Source of the DNA: Alloalcanivorax marinus
Lineage (GTDB): Bacteria > Pseudomonadota > Gammaproteobacteria > Pseudomonadales > Alcanivoracaceae
Assembly: GCF_016906305.1 (NCBI RefSeq)
Contig: NZ_JADDOL010000025.1
Span: 1-38,695, forward strand
Direction of reading: 5' to 3'
Length of the DNA stretch: 38,695 nt
Positions 28,208-37,777 of the stretch are shown here, piece by piece. Every line of letters starts with the position of its first letter. The first letter of the stretch is position 1. A program made the translations under genes and the position numbers. The notes under the pieces were generated by a model. The model saw nothing but the letters and a program-made list of their open reading frames with translations, was not told the DNA's origin and did no database searches.

Positions 28208-29283
28208 GCGCGCGTCGCCGCCAGCAGGGCATGGCCCTGATCATCGTGCTGATGCTGTTCGCCATTCTGGCGGCCATCACCACGGAAGTGATGTTCCGCC
28301 AGGACCGCTTCCGCACCCGCACCGAGAACCTGCTGGAGTGGGACAAGCGTTACCAGTACGCCATGGCCGCGGAGGTGGTGGCGGTGCAGGGTCTGATCGA
28401 CGACCTGGACGCGGACCGCCAGGAAGGCGAGCAGCTGGACGACTGCGTGGACGAACAGTGGGCGGTGGAGCTGCCGCCCACGCCCTACGAGGACGCCATT
28501 CTCAGCGCCAGCGTCCAGGACCTGCAGGGGCGCTTCAATCTCAACTGGCTGGTCAACGCCCAGGGCACCGGGTTCGAGCGCGACGACCAGGCCCGGGACA
28601 TGCTGCAAAGGCTGCTGGAGCAGACTCTGCCGGACCCGAGCAAGGCCAGCCTGCTGGCCAACCAGATGGCCGACTGGCTGGACAGCAACAACCTGGTGGA
28701 CGCGGTGGAAGGCGCGGAAGACGCGGAATACCGGCTCAGTCGCACGCCCAACATGCCCGCCGCCCACGAGTCCGAGCTGCGCGCGTTGCGCGATTTCCGG
28801 GTGGCGGACCTGTTCCCGGATGCCGCCACCTGGGGCCTGTTCACGGCGCTGCCGGTGGACACCAAGCTGAATGTGAACACCGCGCCGCTGCCGGTGCTGG
28901 ACGCGGTGCTGGGGCTGTACGCCGGCACCGAAGGGGCCAAGGTGGTGGAGCAGATGCGCCGGGAGGAGCCCATCGCCGATGTGGGCACCCTGATGCAGCA
29001 GGCGCCGTTCGCCGATCTGGAAGAGGCGCAGAAGCAGCAGCTCAGCGAACGCCTGGGGGTCTCCAGCGAATATTTCCAGGTGATGGTGGATGTGGAAGTG
29101 GCCGGCGATCTGAGCCGCCTGGTCAGCCGCGTACGGCGCGCCGCCAGCGGCGGCGCGGACGGCACCCGGGTCTACAGCCGGCAGGTGAAACCCCTGCTGG
29201 CGCCGCTCGAACCCGCTTGCAATCCCTTCTACAATGCGGGCGATGACAACAACAATGTGATAGACAGTATTCCAGGGACCTAA
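28195..29283 (+). CDS. gspK: Type II secretion minor pseudopilin GspK
   Basis: This 362-aa largest pseudopilin has N-terminal RRRQQG/MALIIVLMLFAILAAI with methionine at mature position 1 and no mature Glu5, which is typical of GspK at the pseudopilus tip. The large domain includes VQDLQGRFNLNWLVN, LANQMADWLDSNNLVD, the KLNVNTAPLPVLDAV motif and two cysteines (about 83 and 344) that could form a disulphide. ATG at 28195 lies inside the gspJ end. gspL follows after 12 bp. Confidence 0.94.
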   Translation: MGRLSARRRQQGMALIIVLMLFAILAAITTEVMFRQDRFRTRTENLLEWDKRYQYAMAAEVVAVQGLIDDLDADRQEGEQLDDCVDEQWAVELPPTPYEDAILSASVQDLQGRFNLNWLVNAQGTGFERDDQARDMLQRLLEQTLPDPSKASLLANQMADWLDSNNLVDAVEGAEDAEYRLSRTPNMPAAHESELRALRDFRVADLFPDAATWGLFTALPVDTKLNVNTAPLPVLDAVLGLYAGTEGAKVVEQMRREEPIADVGTLMQQAPFADLEEAQKQQLSERLGVSSEYFQVMVDVEVAGDLSRLVSRVRRAASGGADGTRVYSRQVKPLLAPLEPACNPFYNAGDDNNNVIDSIPGT

Positions 29284-29295
29284 AGGATATTTATT

Positions 29296-30459
29296 TTGGC
29301 CGAATCAGCTTTGATCTATCTGGCCCCGGGGGCATTCAGCCAGCGCCAGGCGGACGGTCTGGACGCCGCCCCGGTGCTGCACCAGAGCGCGGCCGGGGAG
29401 ACGCCGGTGCGCACCACCCTGGGCGACGCCCTGCGCGCGCAGGACGGCGCCGCCGCGCAGCTGGTGATCACCAGCGCCGAGGCGCTGCTCACCGAGGTGG
29501 CGCTGTCGCGCAAGCAGGCCCGCCATCTGCAGCGGGTGCTGCCTTATCTGCTCGAGGAACAGCTGCTGGAGGCGCCGGAAAGCCTGTGGTTCGCCACCGG
29601 CAAGGCGGAGCAGGGGCGCTATCCGGTGGCGGTGATCAACCGGCACCATCTGGACGCGCTGCTGGCGCTGTGCCATGAGGCCGGCGTGCGGCCCCTGGGG
29701 CTGAAGGTGGACGTGGATCTGCTGGCCCCGGAAACCCCAGTGCTGATCAGCGTGCCGGACTGGGGCGCGGTGATTCTGGAACGGGACCAGGCACTGGTGG
29801 CCGACGGCGCCCAGCGCGACGCCCTGATGGCCCTGCATCAGGACGAGGAGCAGCCCTTTACCCGCCTGGAAGACGACCTCACGCTTTGCGACCGGCTGCG
29901 CGCCGGTCTCGCCGCCGAGCGCGGCGTGGAAATCCTGCAGGGCGCCTACGCCCCCCGCCAGACCCGCCGCGCCGGCCCGTCTCCCTGGGATCCCTGGAAA
30001 CCGGTGCTGGGCCTGGCCGCGGCGGTGTTCCTGATTGCCCTGGCGGCCACCTGGGCCCAGCAGTGGCGCTATCAGCAGGCCGCCGACCGGGCCTTCGCCG
30101 ATGCCGCCAAACTGTACCAGTCCCTGTTCCCCGGCGACCGCGCCACCTCCGGCCTGCGGCGCCAGTTCGAGGCGCGTCTGGCGCGCCTGGGCAGCGCCGG
30201 GGAGGGCGGCGGCAGCAGTCTGTTCGCGGTGCTGCCGGCGGTGGCCACCACCCTGTCCGGCAGCGAAGTGGAACCCAAGCGCATACAGTTCGACCAGCGT
30301 GACGGCAGCCTGCTGCTGGACCTGGGCGCCAAGGAATACAACCAGGTGGAAAAACTGCAGACCGCCCTTCAGGAAAAGGGCGTGCGCGCCACCATCGCCA
30401 ACTACCGCAACGGCGCCAGCGGCGTCACCGCGCGGGTCAAGGTGGAGCAGGCGGGATGA
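29296..30459 (+). CDS. gspL: Type II secretion inner-membrane protein GspL
   Basis: This 387-aa protein has a cytoplasmic actin-like domain (about 1-230, SALIYLAPGAF at start) that recruits GspE, a single membrane helix (236-254, PVLGLAAAVFLIALAAT) and a periplasmic ferredoxin-like domain. Within the cytoplasmic part the stretch LPYLLEEQLLEAPESLWF is typical. The start is TTG at 29296, preceded by AAAGGA at a relaxed distance. Its stop overlaps the gspM start by ATGA. Confidence 0.93.
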   Translation: MAESALIYLAPGAFSQRQADGLDAAPVLHQSAAGETPVRTTLGDALRAQDGAAAQLVITSAEALLTEVALSRKQARHLQRVLPYLLEEQLLEAPESLWFATGKAEQGRYPVAVINRHHLDALLALCHEAGVRPLGLKVDVDLLAPETPVLISVPDWGAVILERDQALVADGAQRDALMALHQDEEQPFTRLEDDLTLCDRLRAGLAAERGVEILQGAYAPRQTRRAGPSPWDPWKPVLGLAAAVFLIALAATWAQQWRYQQAADRAFADAAKLYQSLFPGDRATSGLRRQFEARLARLGSAGEGGGSSLFAVLPAVATTLSGSEVEPKRIQFDQRDGSLLLDLGAKEYNQVEKLQTALQEKGVRATIANYRNGASGVTARVKVEQAG

Positions 30460-30977
30460 AACAAAAGCTCAACGATACCCGGGCGCAACTGAACAAGCGG
30501 CTGGCCCCGGCCATCACCTGGTACCAGGAGCGGGAACCCCGCGAGCAGCGCATTCTGCAGCTGTTGGCGGTGCTGTTCGCCGTGGCGGTGATCTACTGGT
30601 TGATCTGGCAGCCCAGCTGGAACGCCCGCCAGGACGCCCGCCAGCGCTACCTGTCCAACCAGCAGACCCTGGCCTGGATCCAGGCCAACGCGGACGCGGT
30701 GCGCGCCGCCCGTGGCGGCGGCCGCAATACCGCCCAGCTGGGCAGCAACTGGGTCAGCGAGGTGAGCCGCTCGGCGCAGAACTACGGGCTCACCCTGCGC
30801 GGTTTCACCCCCAACGGCACCGACTCGGTGCGCGTGCAGCTGGAAAACCAGGAAGCCAGCGCTCTGCTGCTGTGGCTGCAGTCCCTGGAAGAGCAGGGGC
30901 TGACCCTGGCGACGTTGGAAATGAGCGCCGGCGACAAATCCGGCACCGCCTCCCTGCGGGCCACGCTGACCCGTTGA
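30456..30977 (+). CDS. gspM: Type II secretion inner-membrane protein GspM
   Basis: This 173-aa bitopic protein has a short cytoplasmic N-terminus (TWYQEREPREQRIL), a membrane helix (about 32-50, ILQLLAVLFAVAVIYWLIW) and a periplasmic ferredoxin-like domain ending in LATLEMSAGDKSGTASLRATLTR. GspM binds and stabilises GspL. It is the last recognisable gsp gene; gspN does not follow. Confidence 0.94.
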   Translation: MKQKLNDTRAQLNKRLAPAITWYQEREPREQRILQLLAVLFAVAVIYWLIWQPSWNARQDARQRYLSNQQTLAWIQANADAVRAARGGGRNTAQLGSNWVSEVSRSAQNYGLTLRGFTPNGTDSVRVQLENQEASALLLWLQSLEEQGLTLATLEMSAGDKSGTASLRATLTR

Positions 30978-30994
30978 ACAAGGCGACTCGCTGA

Positions 30995-31726
30995 ATGAAG
31001 CCGGCTCTGTCCCTGACCCTGTGGGTGGGCTATGGCCTGGCCAGCCTGATCCTGGCCCTGGGACTGACCTGGGGCCTCTACGCGCAAGCGGATTACGGCT
31101 ATCCGTTCTGGTACGAGCAACTGGAAATCGGCGCCCACATCGACCAGTACGGACCGCTCAACCGCCACCACCGGCGGGACTTCGAGCGGCTCGACGCCGC
31201 CACCCACCAAACCCTGTTCCACCGCATCCGGGTGGCCGTCCACGACGGCGGCCGGGGTCTGGAAACGCTGTCCTACCCGGACCGCGCCGGCCGTGCCATT
31301 CCGCTGCTGCGCCCGGCGGAGGTGGTGCACCTGCGCGATGTGGCGCACCTGATCGATGGCGGCCGGGTGCTGGTGTGGGTGGCCGCGCTGCTGTGGCTGC
31401 CGCTGGCCTGGCTGGCGGTGCGCCGCCCGCCGCCGGGTGCGCGGGCCTGGGCACTGGTCACTGTGACCCCCGTGCTGGCTGTGATAGGTTGGCTGCTGGT
31501 GGCCGGCCCCACCGCGGTGTTCTACCAATTCCATATCTGGCTGTTTCCCGCCGACCATGAATGGTTTTTCTACTGGCAGGATTCGCTGATGAGCACCCTG
31601 ATGAAGGCGCCGGCGCTGTTCGGCGGCATTGCCGTGGTCCTGGTGGGGGGGACCCTGGTACTGGCGCCGCTGCTGTACGGGGGCGGGCTGTGGTTGGCCC
31701 GGCGGGTTCGCGAACGACATCGATAA
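30995..31726 (+). CDS. DUF1461-like integral membrane protein
   Basis: This 243-aa protein has about four membrane helices: 10-30, about 127-146 (VLVWVAALLWLPLAWLAV), about 153-172 and about 207-232. A periplasmic loop carries EVVHLRDVAHLIDGG, reminiscent of the H-x-R-D-V signature of DUF1461/TIGR01906 membrane proteins. The function of the family is unknown to me. It begins 17 bp after gspM, where gspN would often stand, but it lacks GspN features (a single helix plus large periplasmic domain). It is likely co-transcribed with the secretion genes. Confidence 0.72.
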   Translation: MKPALSLTLWVGYGLASLILALGLTWGLYAQADYGYPFWYEQLEIGAHIDQYGPLNRHHRRDFERLDAATHQTLFHRIRVAVHDGGRGLETLSYPDRAGRAIPLLRPAEVVHLRDVAHLIDGGRVLVWVAALLWLPLAWLAVRRPPPGARAWALVTVTPVLAVIGWLLVAGPTAVFYQFHIWLFPADHEWFFYWQDSLMSTLMKAPALFGGIAVVLVGGTLVLAPLLYGGGLWLARRVRERHR

Positions 31727-31738
31727 GTTTTCCATTCC

Positions 31739-33718
31739 ATGAGCATCGAAACACTGCCCGCCGACGAGCACGGCGGCGAGAACGTGCAACGCTGGGCGGC
31801 GCGCGGCTTGCCGGTGCCGCCCGGCTGGCGCATCCACCGCGCGGACGTGGCGGGGCTCGGGCACGAGGCGCTGATCCGCCGCCTGGGCGCCTTGCCCGGG
31901 CTGTTCGCCGGCGACCGCTACTGGGTGCTGCACCAGGGCACCATGAACGAAAGCTCCCAGCGCGAAAGCCTCCTCAATCTGGACTCCGACGACGCCCTGG
32001 CGGCGGCCCTGGGGGCGCTGTTCCGCCGTGAGCCGGCGCCGGCCCAGGTGGTGGTGCAGGCGCTGCCGCGCCAGCGCGCCGCCGGCGTGCTGTTTACCCG
32101 TCACCCGCTGCGCCAGGACCTCTCCCATATGGTGGTGGAAGGGGTGGTGGATGGCGGCGCCGAACGCCAGCGCCTGATCTTCGACGACGCCGGGCGGCTG
32201 GTGTATCACAGCGACAGCGAGCGCGAGGCCCTGGAACAGGTGGTCGGCGGCGAGCGCCTGCTGGCCCTGGGCGAGCAGCTGCGCACCCTGTTCGACCGGC
32301 CCCAGGCCGGTGAGTGGGTGTTCGATGGCGACACCCTGTGGTTGTTGCAGACCCTGCCGGTGGGGTCGTTGCCGGTGCCCCGGGAGGTGTGGGTCCGCCG
32401 CGCCGCTCCGGCGCTGTTCAACCAGGCGGTGACGCCGCTCTGGTACACCCTGGCCGGCCGCTGGCTGAAGACCCGCTTCTGGACGCCGCTGGCGGCCCGG
32501 CGGGGCTGGACGGATCTGGCCCGGGTGGAGCCCTATCGCCGCCAGCACAGCCACCTTTATCGCAATGGGGAATTCTTTCGCCGCCTGCTGCCGGACCACC
32601 CCGGCGCGGTGGACAAGGTACCTCCGGCCTGGCAGCCGCCGGCCACCGGCAACGACCCGCCGGCGTCACCGCCCGGGCGGTGGCGGCGGGCGCGGATGGG
32701 CCTGGAGCTGGCGTGGCTGGCCCGTCAGCTGGGCCGTTGGCGCGATCCGGCCACCGACCGGGAACGGCTGTGGCGGGGCTTGATGTCGCTGGATCGGCTG
32801 GGGGAGCGGCTGGCGCGGCTGGACGGCGAGCTGTCGTACCTGATCCTGCCCGATCTGCTGGCCGGTCGGCGCCGGCCTCTGCCGTTGGCGGCCTTGCTGG
32901 ACGACGGCGAGGCGGACGCCCTGCGCGCCGTACTGGCCGGCGACCAGGCCGCCCTGGACGCCAGTCCTCTGCGACCCGGCGCCGACCCGGTGCACGCGCC
33001 ACTGCGGGAAAAGCCCGCCCAATGGGGCAGTTTGCGGCCGGCCCGGCGCACGCTGGACCTGGCCGAGCCGGCCTTGCCGGCGACCCTGGAGCGCTGGCTG
33101 GTGCCGTGGCGGCGGGCCCGCCGCCTGCGGTTCGAACTGGGTGAACGGCTGCGCCGGCTGCTGCGGGCGGTGGCCGCGGTGCGGGTCAATGAGGGTCTGC
33201 TGGCCCACCCGGACGACGTGTTCTTTCTCTACTTCGACGAGCTGTGGGCGCTGTGGATGGAGCGGCGGTTGCCAGCGTCCGCCGCCGGCGAGGTGCTCGG
33301 CCAGCGCAAGCTCCGCTACCTGGAAGACGCCCACGCCGGCGCGCCGGACTGGAAGATGGACCGCATCGGTTTCGGCTTCGGCGGCGGGGGCCGGCCCAGC
33401 CCGGTGCTGCGCGGCAGCGGCCTTTGCCCCGGCCGGGTCGAGGGGCCGCTGCGCCGCCTTTGCAGCGCCTGGGGCCTGAACCGTCTGCAGCCCGGTGACA
33501 TCATCGTGGTGGATCAGGTGGACCCGAGCTGGGTGCCCTGGCTGGCCCAGGCCGGCGGCCTGGTGATCGCCGGCCGCGACCCCTGCAACGCCGCCGCCGC
33601 CCTGGCCGTGGCCGCCGGCATTCCGGCGGTGTGGGGCGTCAGTGACGTCATGCACAGCGTCGTCGATGGGCAAGAGGCGGAGCTGGACGGGGAGGGCGAG
33701 TTGAAAGTTAAAAGTTAA
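31739..33718 (+). CDS. Degenerate PEP-utilising-enzyme-like protein (ATP-grasp plus swivel domain)
   Basis: This 659-aa protein begins like PEP synthase or PPDK ATP-binding domains (GGENVQRWAARGLPVPPGW, about residues 12-30). Its end resembles the phosphohistidine swivel domain: LCPGRVEGPLRRL, LQPGDIIVVDQVDPSWVPWL, then GIPAVWGV. The active-site pattern S/C-H-x-A is replaced by N617-A618-A-A, so the phosphorylatable histidine is missing. It is probably not a classical PEP synthase; it could be a specialised or inactive homologue. The last residues LKVKS come from a heptamer repeat that provides the stop codon. It lies 12 bp after the DUF1461-like gene and ends the plus-strand run. Confidence 0.7.
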   Translation: MSIETLPADEHGGENVQRWAARGLPVPPGWRIHRADVAGLGHEALIRRLGALPGLFAGDRYWVLHQGTMNESSQRESLLNLDSDDALAAALGALFRREPAPAQVVVQALPRQRAAGVLFTRHPLRQDLSHMVVEGVVDGGAERQRLIFDDAGRLVYHSDSEREALEQVVGGERLLALGEQLRTLFDRPQAGEWVFDGDTLWLLQTLPVGSLPVPREVWVRRAAPALFNQAVTPLWYTLAGRWLKTRFWTPLAARRGWTDLARVEPYRRQHSHLYRNGEFFRRLLPDHPGAVDKVPPAWQPPATGNDPPASPPGRWRRARMGLELAWLARQLGRWRDPATDRERLWRGLMSLDRLGERLARLDGELSYLILPDLLAGRRRPLPLAALLDDGEADALRAVLAGDQAALDASPLRPGADPVHAPLREKPAQWGSLRPARRTLDLAEPALPATLERWLVPWRRARRLRFELGERLRRLLRAVAAVRVNEGLLAHPDDVFFLYFDELWALWMERRLPASAAGEVLGQRKLRYLEDAHAGAPDWKMDRIGFGFGGGGRPSPVLRGSGLCPGRVEGPLRRLCSAWGLNRLQPGDIIVVDQVDPSWVPWLAQAGGLVIAGRDPCNAAAALAVAAGIPAVWGVSDVMHSVVDGQEAELDGEGELKVKS

Positions 33719-33852
33719 AAGTTAAAACGCGGGTGAGGCCATGGGGGCGGGTAAGCCGTGCCCGCGTGGGCGGCAAGCTACAAGCGTCAAGCTTCAAGCG
33801 GGGCCCATGGACACTGCGGCCCCCTTTCAACTTTTAACTTTAAACTTTCAAC
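33700..33852. repeat. Three four-unit heptamer arrays in a convergent spacer
   Basis: The first array (33700-33727) reads GTTGAAA then GTTAAAA three times. The second (33774-33801) is CAAGCTA, CAAGCGT, CAAGCTT, CAAGCGG. The third (33825-33852) is on the minus strand and reads GTTGAAA, GTTTAAA, GTTAAAA, GTTGAAA. The first and third can pair to form a long AT-rich hairpin between the convergent genes, perhaps acting as a bidirectional terminator. Confidence 0.85.
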
Positions 33853-33858
33853 TGGTTT

Positions 33859-36800
33859 TTATTCGTCCACATACCCCAACAAATGCGGCACCATTTTCTC
33901 GATGTCTTTGCGTGCCATGCCTTTGCGGGCGGCGTAGTCGTCCATCTGGTCGCGGGCCAGTTTGCCGGTGCCGAAGTAGCGCGCCTCCGGGTGGGCGAAG
34001 TACCAGCCGGACACCGCCGCCGCCGGGAACATGGCGTAGGATTCGGTGAGCGTCATGCCGGCGTTCTTCTCCGGTTCCAGCAGTTCCCACAGCAGCGCCT
34101 TCTCGGTGTGGTCCGGGCAGGCCGGGTAGCCGGGGGCCGGGCGGATGCCCCGGTATTTTTCCGAGATCATTTCCTCGTTGCTGAGCGTTTCGCCCACGTC
34201 GTAGCCCCAGAATTCCTTGCGCACCCGCTCGTGCATGCGCTCGGCGAAGGCCTCGGCGAGGCGGTCGGCCAGGGCCTTGAGCATGATCGAGCTGTAATCG
34301 TCGTGATCCGCTTCGAAGCGTTTCACGTGCTCGTCGATGCCGATGCCCGCGGTCACCGCGAAACCGCCCAGCCAGTCCTGCTTGCCGCTGTCCTTCGGGG
34401 CGATGAAATCGCTGAGGGCGTAGTTGGGCTTGTCGTTTTTCTTGCGGTCCAGCTGCTGACGCAGATGATGCAGGGTCATGAACGGTTCCGCGTCGCCGGG
34501 CTGGCGATACAGCAGAATGTCGTCCATGTCCGACTGCGCCGGCCAGAAGCCGATCACGGCGCGGGCGGTGAGCCACTTTTCCGCCACGATCTTATCCAGC
34601 ATGGCGCGGGCGTCCGCGTACAGCTTGGTGGCTTCCTCGCCGACCACTTCGTCGTCGAGAATGCGCGGGAACTTGCCGGCCAGTTCCCAGGAACGGAAGA
34701 ACGGGGTCCAGTCGATGCGCGCCACCAGGTCGTCCAGCGGATAATCGTCGAACACCTTGAGGCCTTTCACCTTGGGTTCCGGCGGGGTGTAGTCGCTCCA
34801 GTCCGGCTGGAAGCGGTTGGCGCGGGCGTCGTCGATGCTCACCAGGGAGCGGTCCACCTGTTGCTGCTTGCGGCGCTCGCGCAGGTCCTCGTAGGTGCTC
34901 TTGATCTCGGCCACGTAGTCGGTGCGCTGGGTGTCCGACAGCAGCCGTGACACCACGCCCACGGCCCGGGAAGCGTCCGCCACATGGACCACCGGGTTGT
35001 GGTATTCCGGGTCGATCTTCACGGCGGTATGGATGCGGCTGGTGGTGGCGCCGCCGATCATCAGGGGCTGTTCCATGCCCAGGCGTTCCATCTCCGCCGC
35101 CACGTGCACCATTTCGTCCAGGGACGGGGTGATCAGGCCGGACAGCCCGATGATGTCCACCTTTTCCTTTTTGGCGGTGTCCAGGATCTGCTCGCAGGGC
35201 ACCATCACGCCCAGATCGATGACCTCGTAGCCGTTGCACTGCAGCACCACACCGACGATGTTCTTGCCGATGTCGTGCACATCGCCCTTCACGGTGGCCA
35301 TCAGAATGCGCCCGTTGGACTCGTCCTGGGTGCCCAGTTCTTCCTTTTCCTTCTCCATGAACGGCAGCAGGTAGGCCACCGCCTTTTTCATCACGCGGGC
35401 GGACTTGACCACCTGGGGCAGAAACATCTTGCCCTCGCCGAACAGGTCGCCGACCACGTTCATGCCGTCCATCAGCGGGCCTTCGATCACGTGCAGCGGG
35501 CGTTCCGCGTTCTGGCGGGCCAGCTCGGTGTCTTCTTCCACGTGCTCGGTGATGCCCTTGACCAGGGCATGCTCCAGGCGTTTCTCCACCGGCCAGGAGC
35601 GCCATTCCTGGTCTTCCTTCTTGACCTCCTTGTCGCCGCTGTCGCGGTACTGCTCGGCCAGATCCAGCAGCCGTTCGGTGCCGTCCTCGCGGCGGTTGAG
35701 TACCACGTCCTCCACCGCGTCGCGCAGCGCCTCGGGGATGTCCGCGTAGATCGCCAGCTGTGACGGGTTGACGATGCCCATGTCCATGCCGGCCTTGATG
35801 GCGTGGTACAGGAACACGGCGTGGATCGCCTCGCGCACCGGGTTGTTGCCCCGGAACGAGAAGCTCACGTTGGAGACGCCGCCGGAAATCAGCGCGTGGG
35901 GCAGGGTGCGCTTGATGTCGGCCACCGCCTCGATGAAATCCACCGCGTAGTTGTTGTGTTCCTCGATGCCGGTGGCGATGGCGAAGATGTTGGGGTCGAA
36001 GATGATGTCTTCCGGCGGGAAGCCCACCTCCTCGGTCAGCAGCTTGTAGGCGCGGGTGCAGATGCGCACCTTCTCGGCGCGGCTCTCCGCCTGACCGTTC
36101 TCGTCGAAGGCCATCACCACGGCGGCGGCGCCGTAGCGGCGGATCAGCCGGGCCTGATCAAGAAATTGCGCTTCGCCTTCCTTGAGCGAGATGGAATTCA
36201 CCACGCCCTTGCCCTGGATGCACTTCAGGCCGGCCTCGATCACCTCCCACTTGGAGGAGTCGATCATGATCGGCACCTTGGAAATCTCCGGCTCGGAGGC
36301 CACCAGATTCAGGAACCGCACCATGCAGTCCTTGGACTCCAACATGCCTTCGTCCATGTTGATGTCGATGATCTGGGCGCCGTTCTCCACCTGATCCCGG
36401 GCCACGTCCAGGGCGGTGTCGTAGTCCTCTTCCTTGATCAGCCGCAGAAAGCGCTTGGAGCCGGTGACGTTGGTGCGCTCGCCCACATTGACGAACAGCG
36501 AGTCGGCGGCGATGTTGCACGGCTCCAGGCCGGACAGCCGACACTGCACCTCGATGTCCGGCAGCGTGCGCGGGGCGCAATCGGCCACCGCCTCGGCCAT
36601 GGCGGCGATGTGCTCCGGCGTGGTGCCGCAACAGCCGCCGATGATGTTGAGAAAGCCTTTCTGCGCCCAGCCGCGAATCTCCCGGGCCATGGTGGCCGCG
36701 TCCAGATCGTACTCGCCCATCTCGTTGGGCAGCCCGGCGTTGGGGTGGGCGGACACGGCGAACTCGCTGATCCGCGACAGCTCCTCCACGTAGGGCCGCA

Positions 36801-37560
36801 GCTCCATGGGGCCGAGGGCGCAGTTCAGGCCGATGGACAGGGGCCGGGCGTGACGCAGGGAATTGTAGAAGGCTTCCGTGGTCTGGCCGGTCAGGGTACG
36901 GCCGGAGGCGTCGGTGATGGTGCCGGAGATCATCACCGGCAGATCCAGACCGTTCTCGTAGGCGTACTGATCCACGGCGAACACCGCCGCCTTGGCGTTC
37001 AGCGTATCGAAGATGGTCTCGATCAGAATCAGATCCGCGCCGCCTTCCACCAGGGCATGGGTGGCCTGCCGGTAGGCCGCCACCAGCTGATCGAAATTCA
37101 CCGCCCGGTAGCCCGGGTCATTCACGTCCGGGCTGATGCTCGCGGTGCGGTTGGTGGGGCCGAGCACCCCGGCCACGAAACGCGGCCGCTCCGCCGTGGC
37201 CACCGCGTCGGCGGCGCGCCGGGCCACCCGGGCGGCGGCCAGGTTGATGTCATGGACCAGCTCCTGCATGTCGTAGTCCGCCATGGCGATGGACGTACTG
37301 TTGAAGGAATTGGTCTCGATGATGTCGGCACCGGCGTGCAGATAATCCAGATGCAACTGCTCGATCATCGCCGGCTGGGTGACGCTGAGCAGATCGTTGT
37401 TGCCTTTCAGATCGCAGTGCCAGTCCGCGTATTCGCTGCCCCGGTATTGCGCCTCGCTGAGCTTGAGTCGCTGGATCATGGTCCCCATGCCGCCGTCCAG
37501 GATCGCGATGCGATCACGGAGCAGGGCGTTGAGGGCGTCGCGGCGTCGAGGGGCGGTCAT
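33859..37560 (-). CDS. metH: Cobalamin-dependent methionine synthase
   Basis: This 1233-aa protein transfers a methyl group from 5-methyltetrahydrofolate to homocysteine through cobalamin. Domains in order are homocysteine-binding (about 10-330; zinc cysteines in GLNCALGP and [10 protein letters not shown]), pterin-binding (from about 360, [16 protein letters not shown]), and the cap and B12 domain with DVHDIG (base-off histidine H762). The SAM-dependent reactivation domain ends with [20 protein letters not shown]. The length matches E. coli MetH. The ATG at 37560 is chosen for its AGGAGC site and family N-terminus; the frame extends 30 codons upstream without support. I saw no cobalamin or SAH riboswitch-like leader. 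Confidence 0.97.
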   Translation of the reverse strand: MTAPRRRDALNALLRDRIAILDGGMGTMIQRLKLSEAQYRGSEYADWHCDLKGNNDLLSVTQPAMIEQLHLDYLHAGADIIETNSFNSTSIAMADYDMQELVHDINLAAARVARRAADAVATAERPRFVAGVLGPTNRTASISPDVNDPGYRAVNFDQLVAAYRQATHALVEGGADLILIETIFDTLNAKAAVFAVDQYAYENGLDLPVMISGTITDASGRTLTGQTTEAFYNSLRHARPLSIGLNCALGPMELRPYVEELSRISEFAVSAHPNAGLPNEMGEYDLDAATMAREIRGWAQKGFLNIIGGCCGTTPEHIAAMAEAVADCAPRTLPDIEVQCRLSGLEPCNIAADSLFVNVGERTNVTGSKRFLRLIKEEDYDTALDVARDQVENGAQIIDINMDEGMLESKDCMVRFLNLVASEPEISKVPIMIDSSKWEVIEAGLKCIQGKGVVNSISLKEGEAQFLDQARLIRRYGAAAVVMAFDENGQAESRAEKVRICTRAYKLLTEEVGFPPEDIIFDPNIFAIATGIEEHNNYAVDFIEAVADIKRTLPHALISGGVSNVSFSFRGNNPVREAIHAVFLYHAIKAGMDMGIVNPSQLAIYADIPEALRDAVEDVVLNRREDGTERLLDLAEQYRDSGDKEVKKEDQEWRSWPVEKRLEHALVKGITEHVEEDTELARQNAERPLHVIEGPLMDGMNVVGDLFGEGKMFLPQVVKSARVMKKAVAYLLPFMEKEKEELGTQDESNGRILMATVKGDVHDIGKNIVGVVLQCNGYEVIDLGVMVPCEQILDTAKKEKVDIIGLSGLITPSLDEMVHVAAEMERLGMEQPLMIGGATTSRIHTAVKIDPEYHNPVVHVADASRAVGVVSRLLSDTQRTDYVAEIKSTYEDLRERRKQQQVDRSLVSIDDARANRFQPDWSDYTPPEPKVKGLKVFDDYPLDDLVARIDWTPFFRSWELAGKFPRILDDEVVGEEATKLYADARAMLDKIVAEKWLTARAVIGFWPAQSDMDDILLYRQPGDAEPFMTLHHLRQQLDRKKNDKPNYALSDFIAPKDSGKQDWLGGFAVTAGIGIDEHVKRFEADHDDYSSIMLKALADRLAEAFAERMHERVRKEFWGYDVGETLSNEEMISEKYRGIRPAPGYPACPDHTEKALLWELLEPEKNAGMTLTESYAMFPAAAVSGWYFAHPEARYFGTGKLARDQMDDYAARKGMARKDIEKMVPHLLGYVDE

Positions 37561-37590
37561 GAAAGGCTCCTGAGATATCGTAAGGCGCGC

Positions 37591-37620
37591 AGTATACTCG
37601 CAGCGGGCCCGGTTCCCCAA
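37591..37620 (-). promoter_or_regulatory. Predicted metH promoter
   Basis: On the minus strand TTGGGG (37615-37620) and TATACT (37591-37596) are 18 bp apart. The -10 is close to consensus and lies about 30 bases from the metH ATG. Confidence 0.45.
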
Positions 37621-37777
37621 AGCCAGCGGGCGGCGGTTGGGGCAGGGCACGGATTTTCGCCGCCGGAGAATGTAAAATCCTGCCGTGCGGGTACAGGCGC
37701 GCGGCGCCTTTACGCATAATTGCCCCGCATGCCATCACGCTATGGCGTTTTCGCGGGTAGAGAATACTGGAGGAGTA

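Noticed and set aside
30995-31726. gspN
   Set aside because: The product has several membrane helices and an H-x-R-D-V loop, unlike GspN with one helix and a large periplasmic domain.
33700-33852. CRISPR array
   Set aside because: Units are 7 bp and contiguous, with no spacers and no cas genes in the window.
37561-37660. Cobalamin or SAH riboswitch upstream of metH
   Set aside because: The leader to metH is too short after the predicted promoter, and no B12-box-like or SAH-aptamer pattern is visible.
35803-37719. 638-codon open frame antisense to metH
   Set aside because: metH is unambiguous on the minus strand, and the antisense translation lacks any family features.
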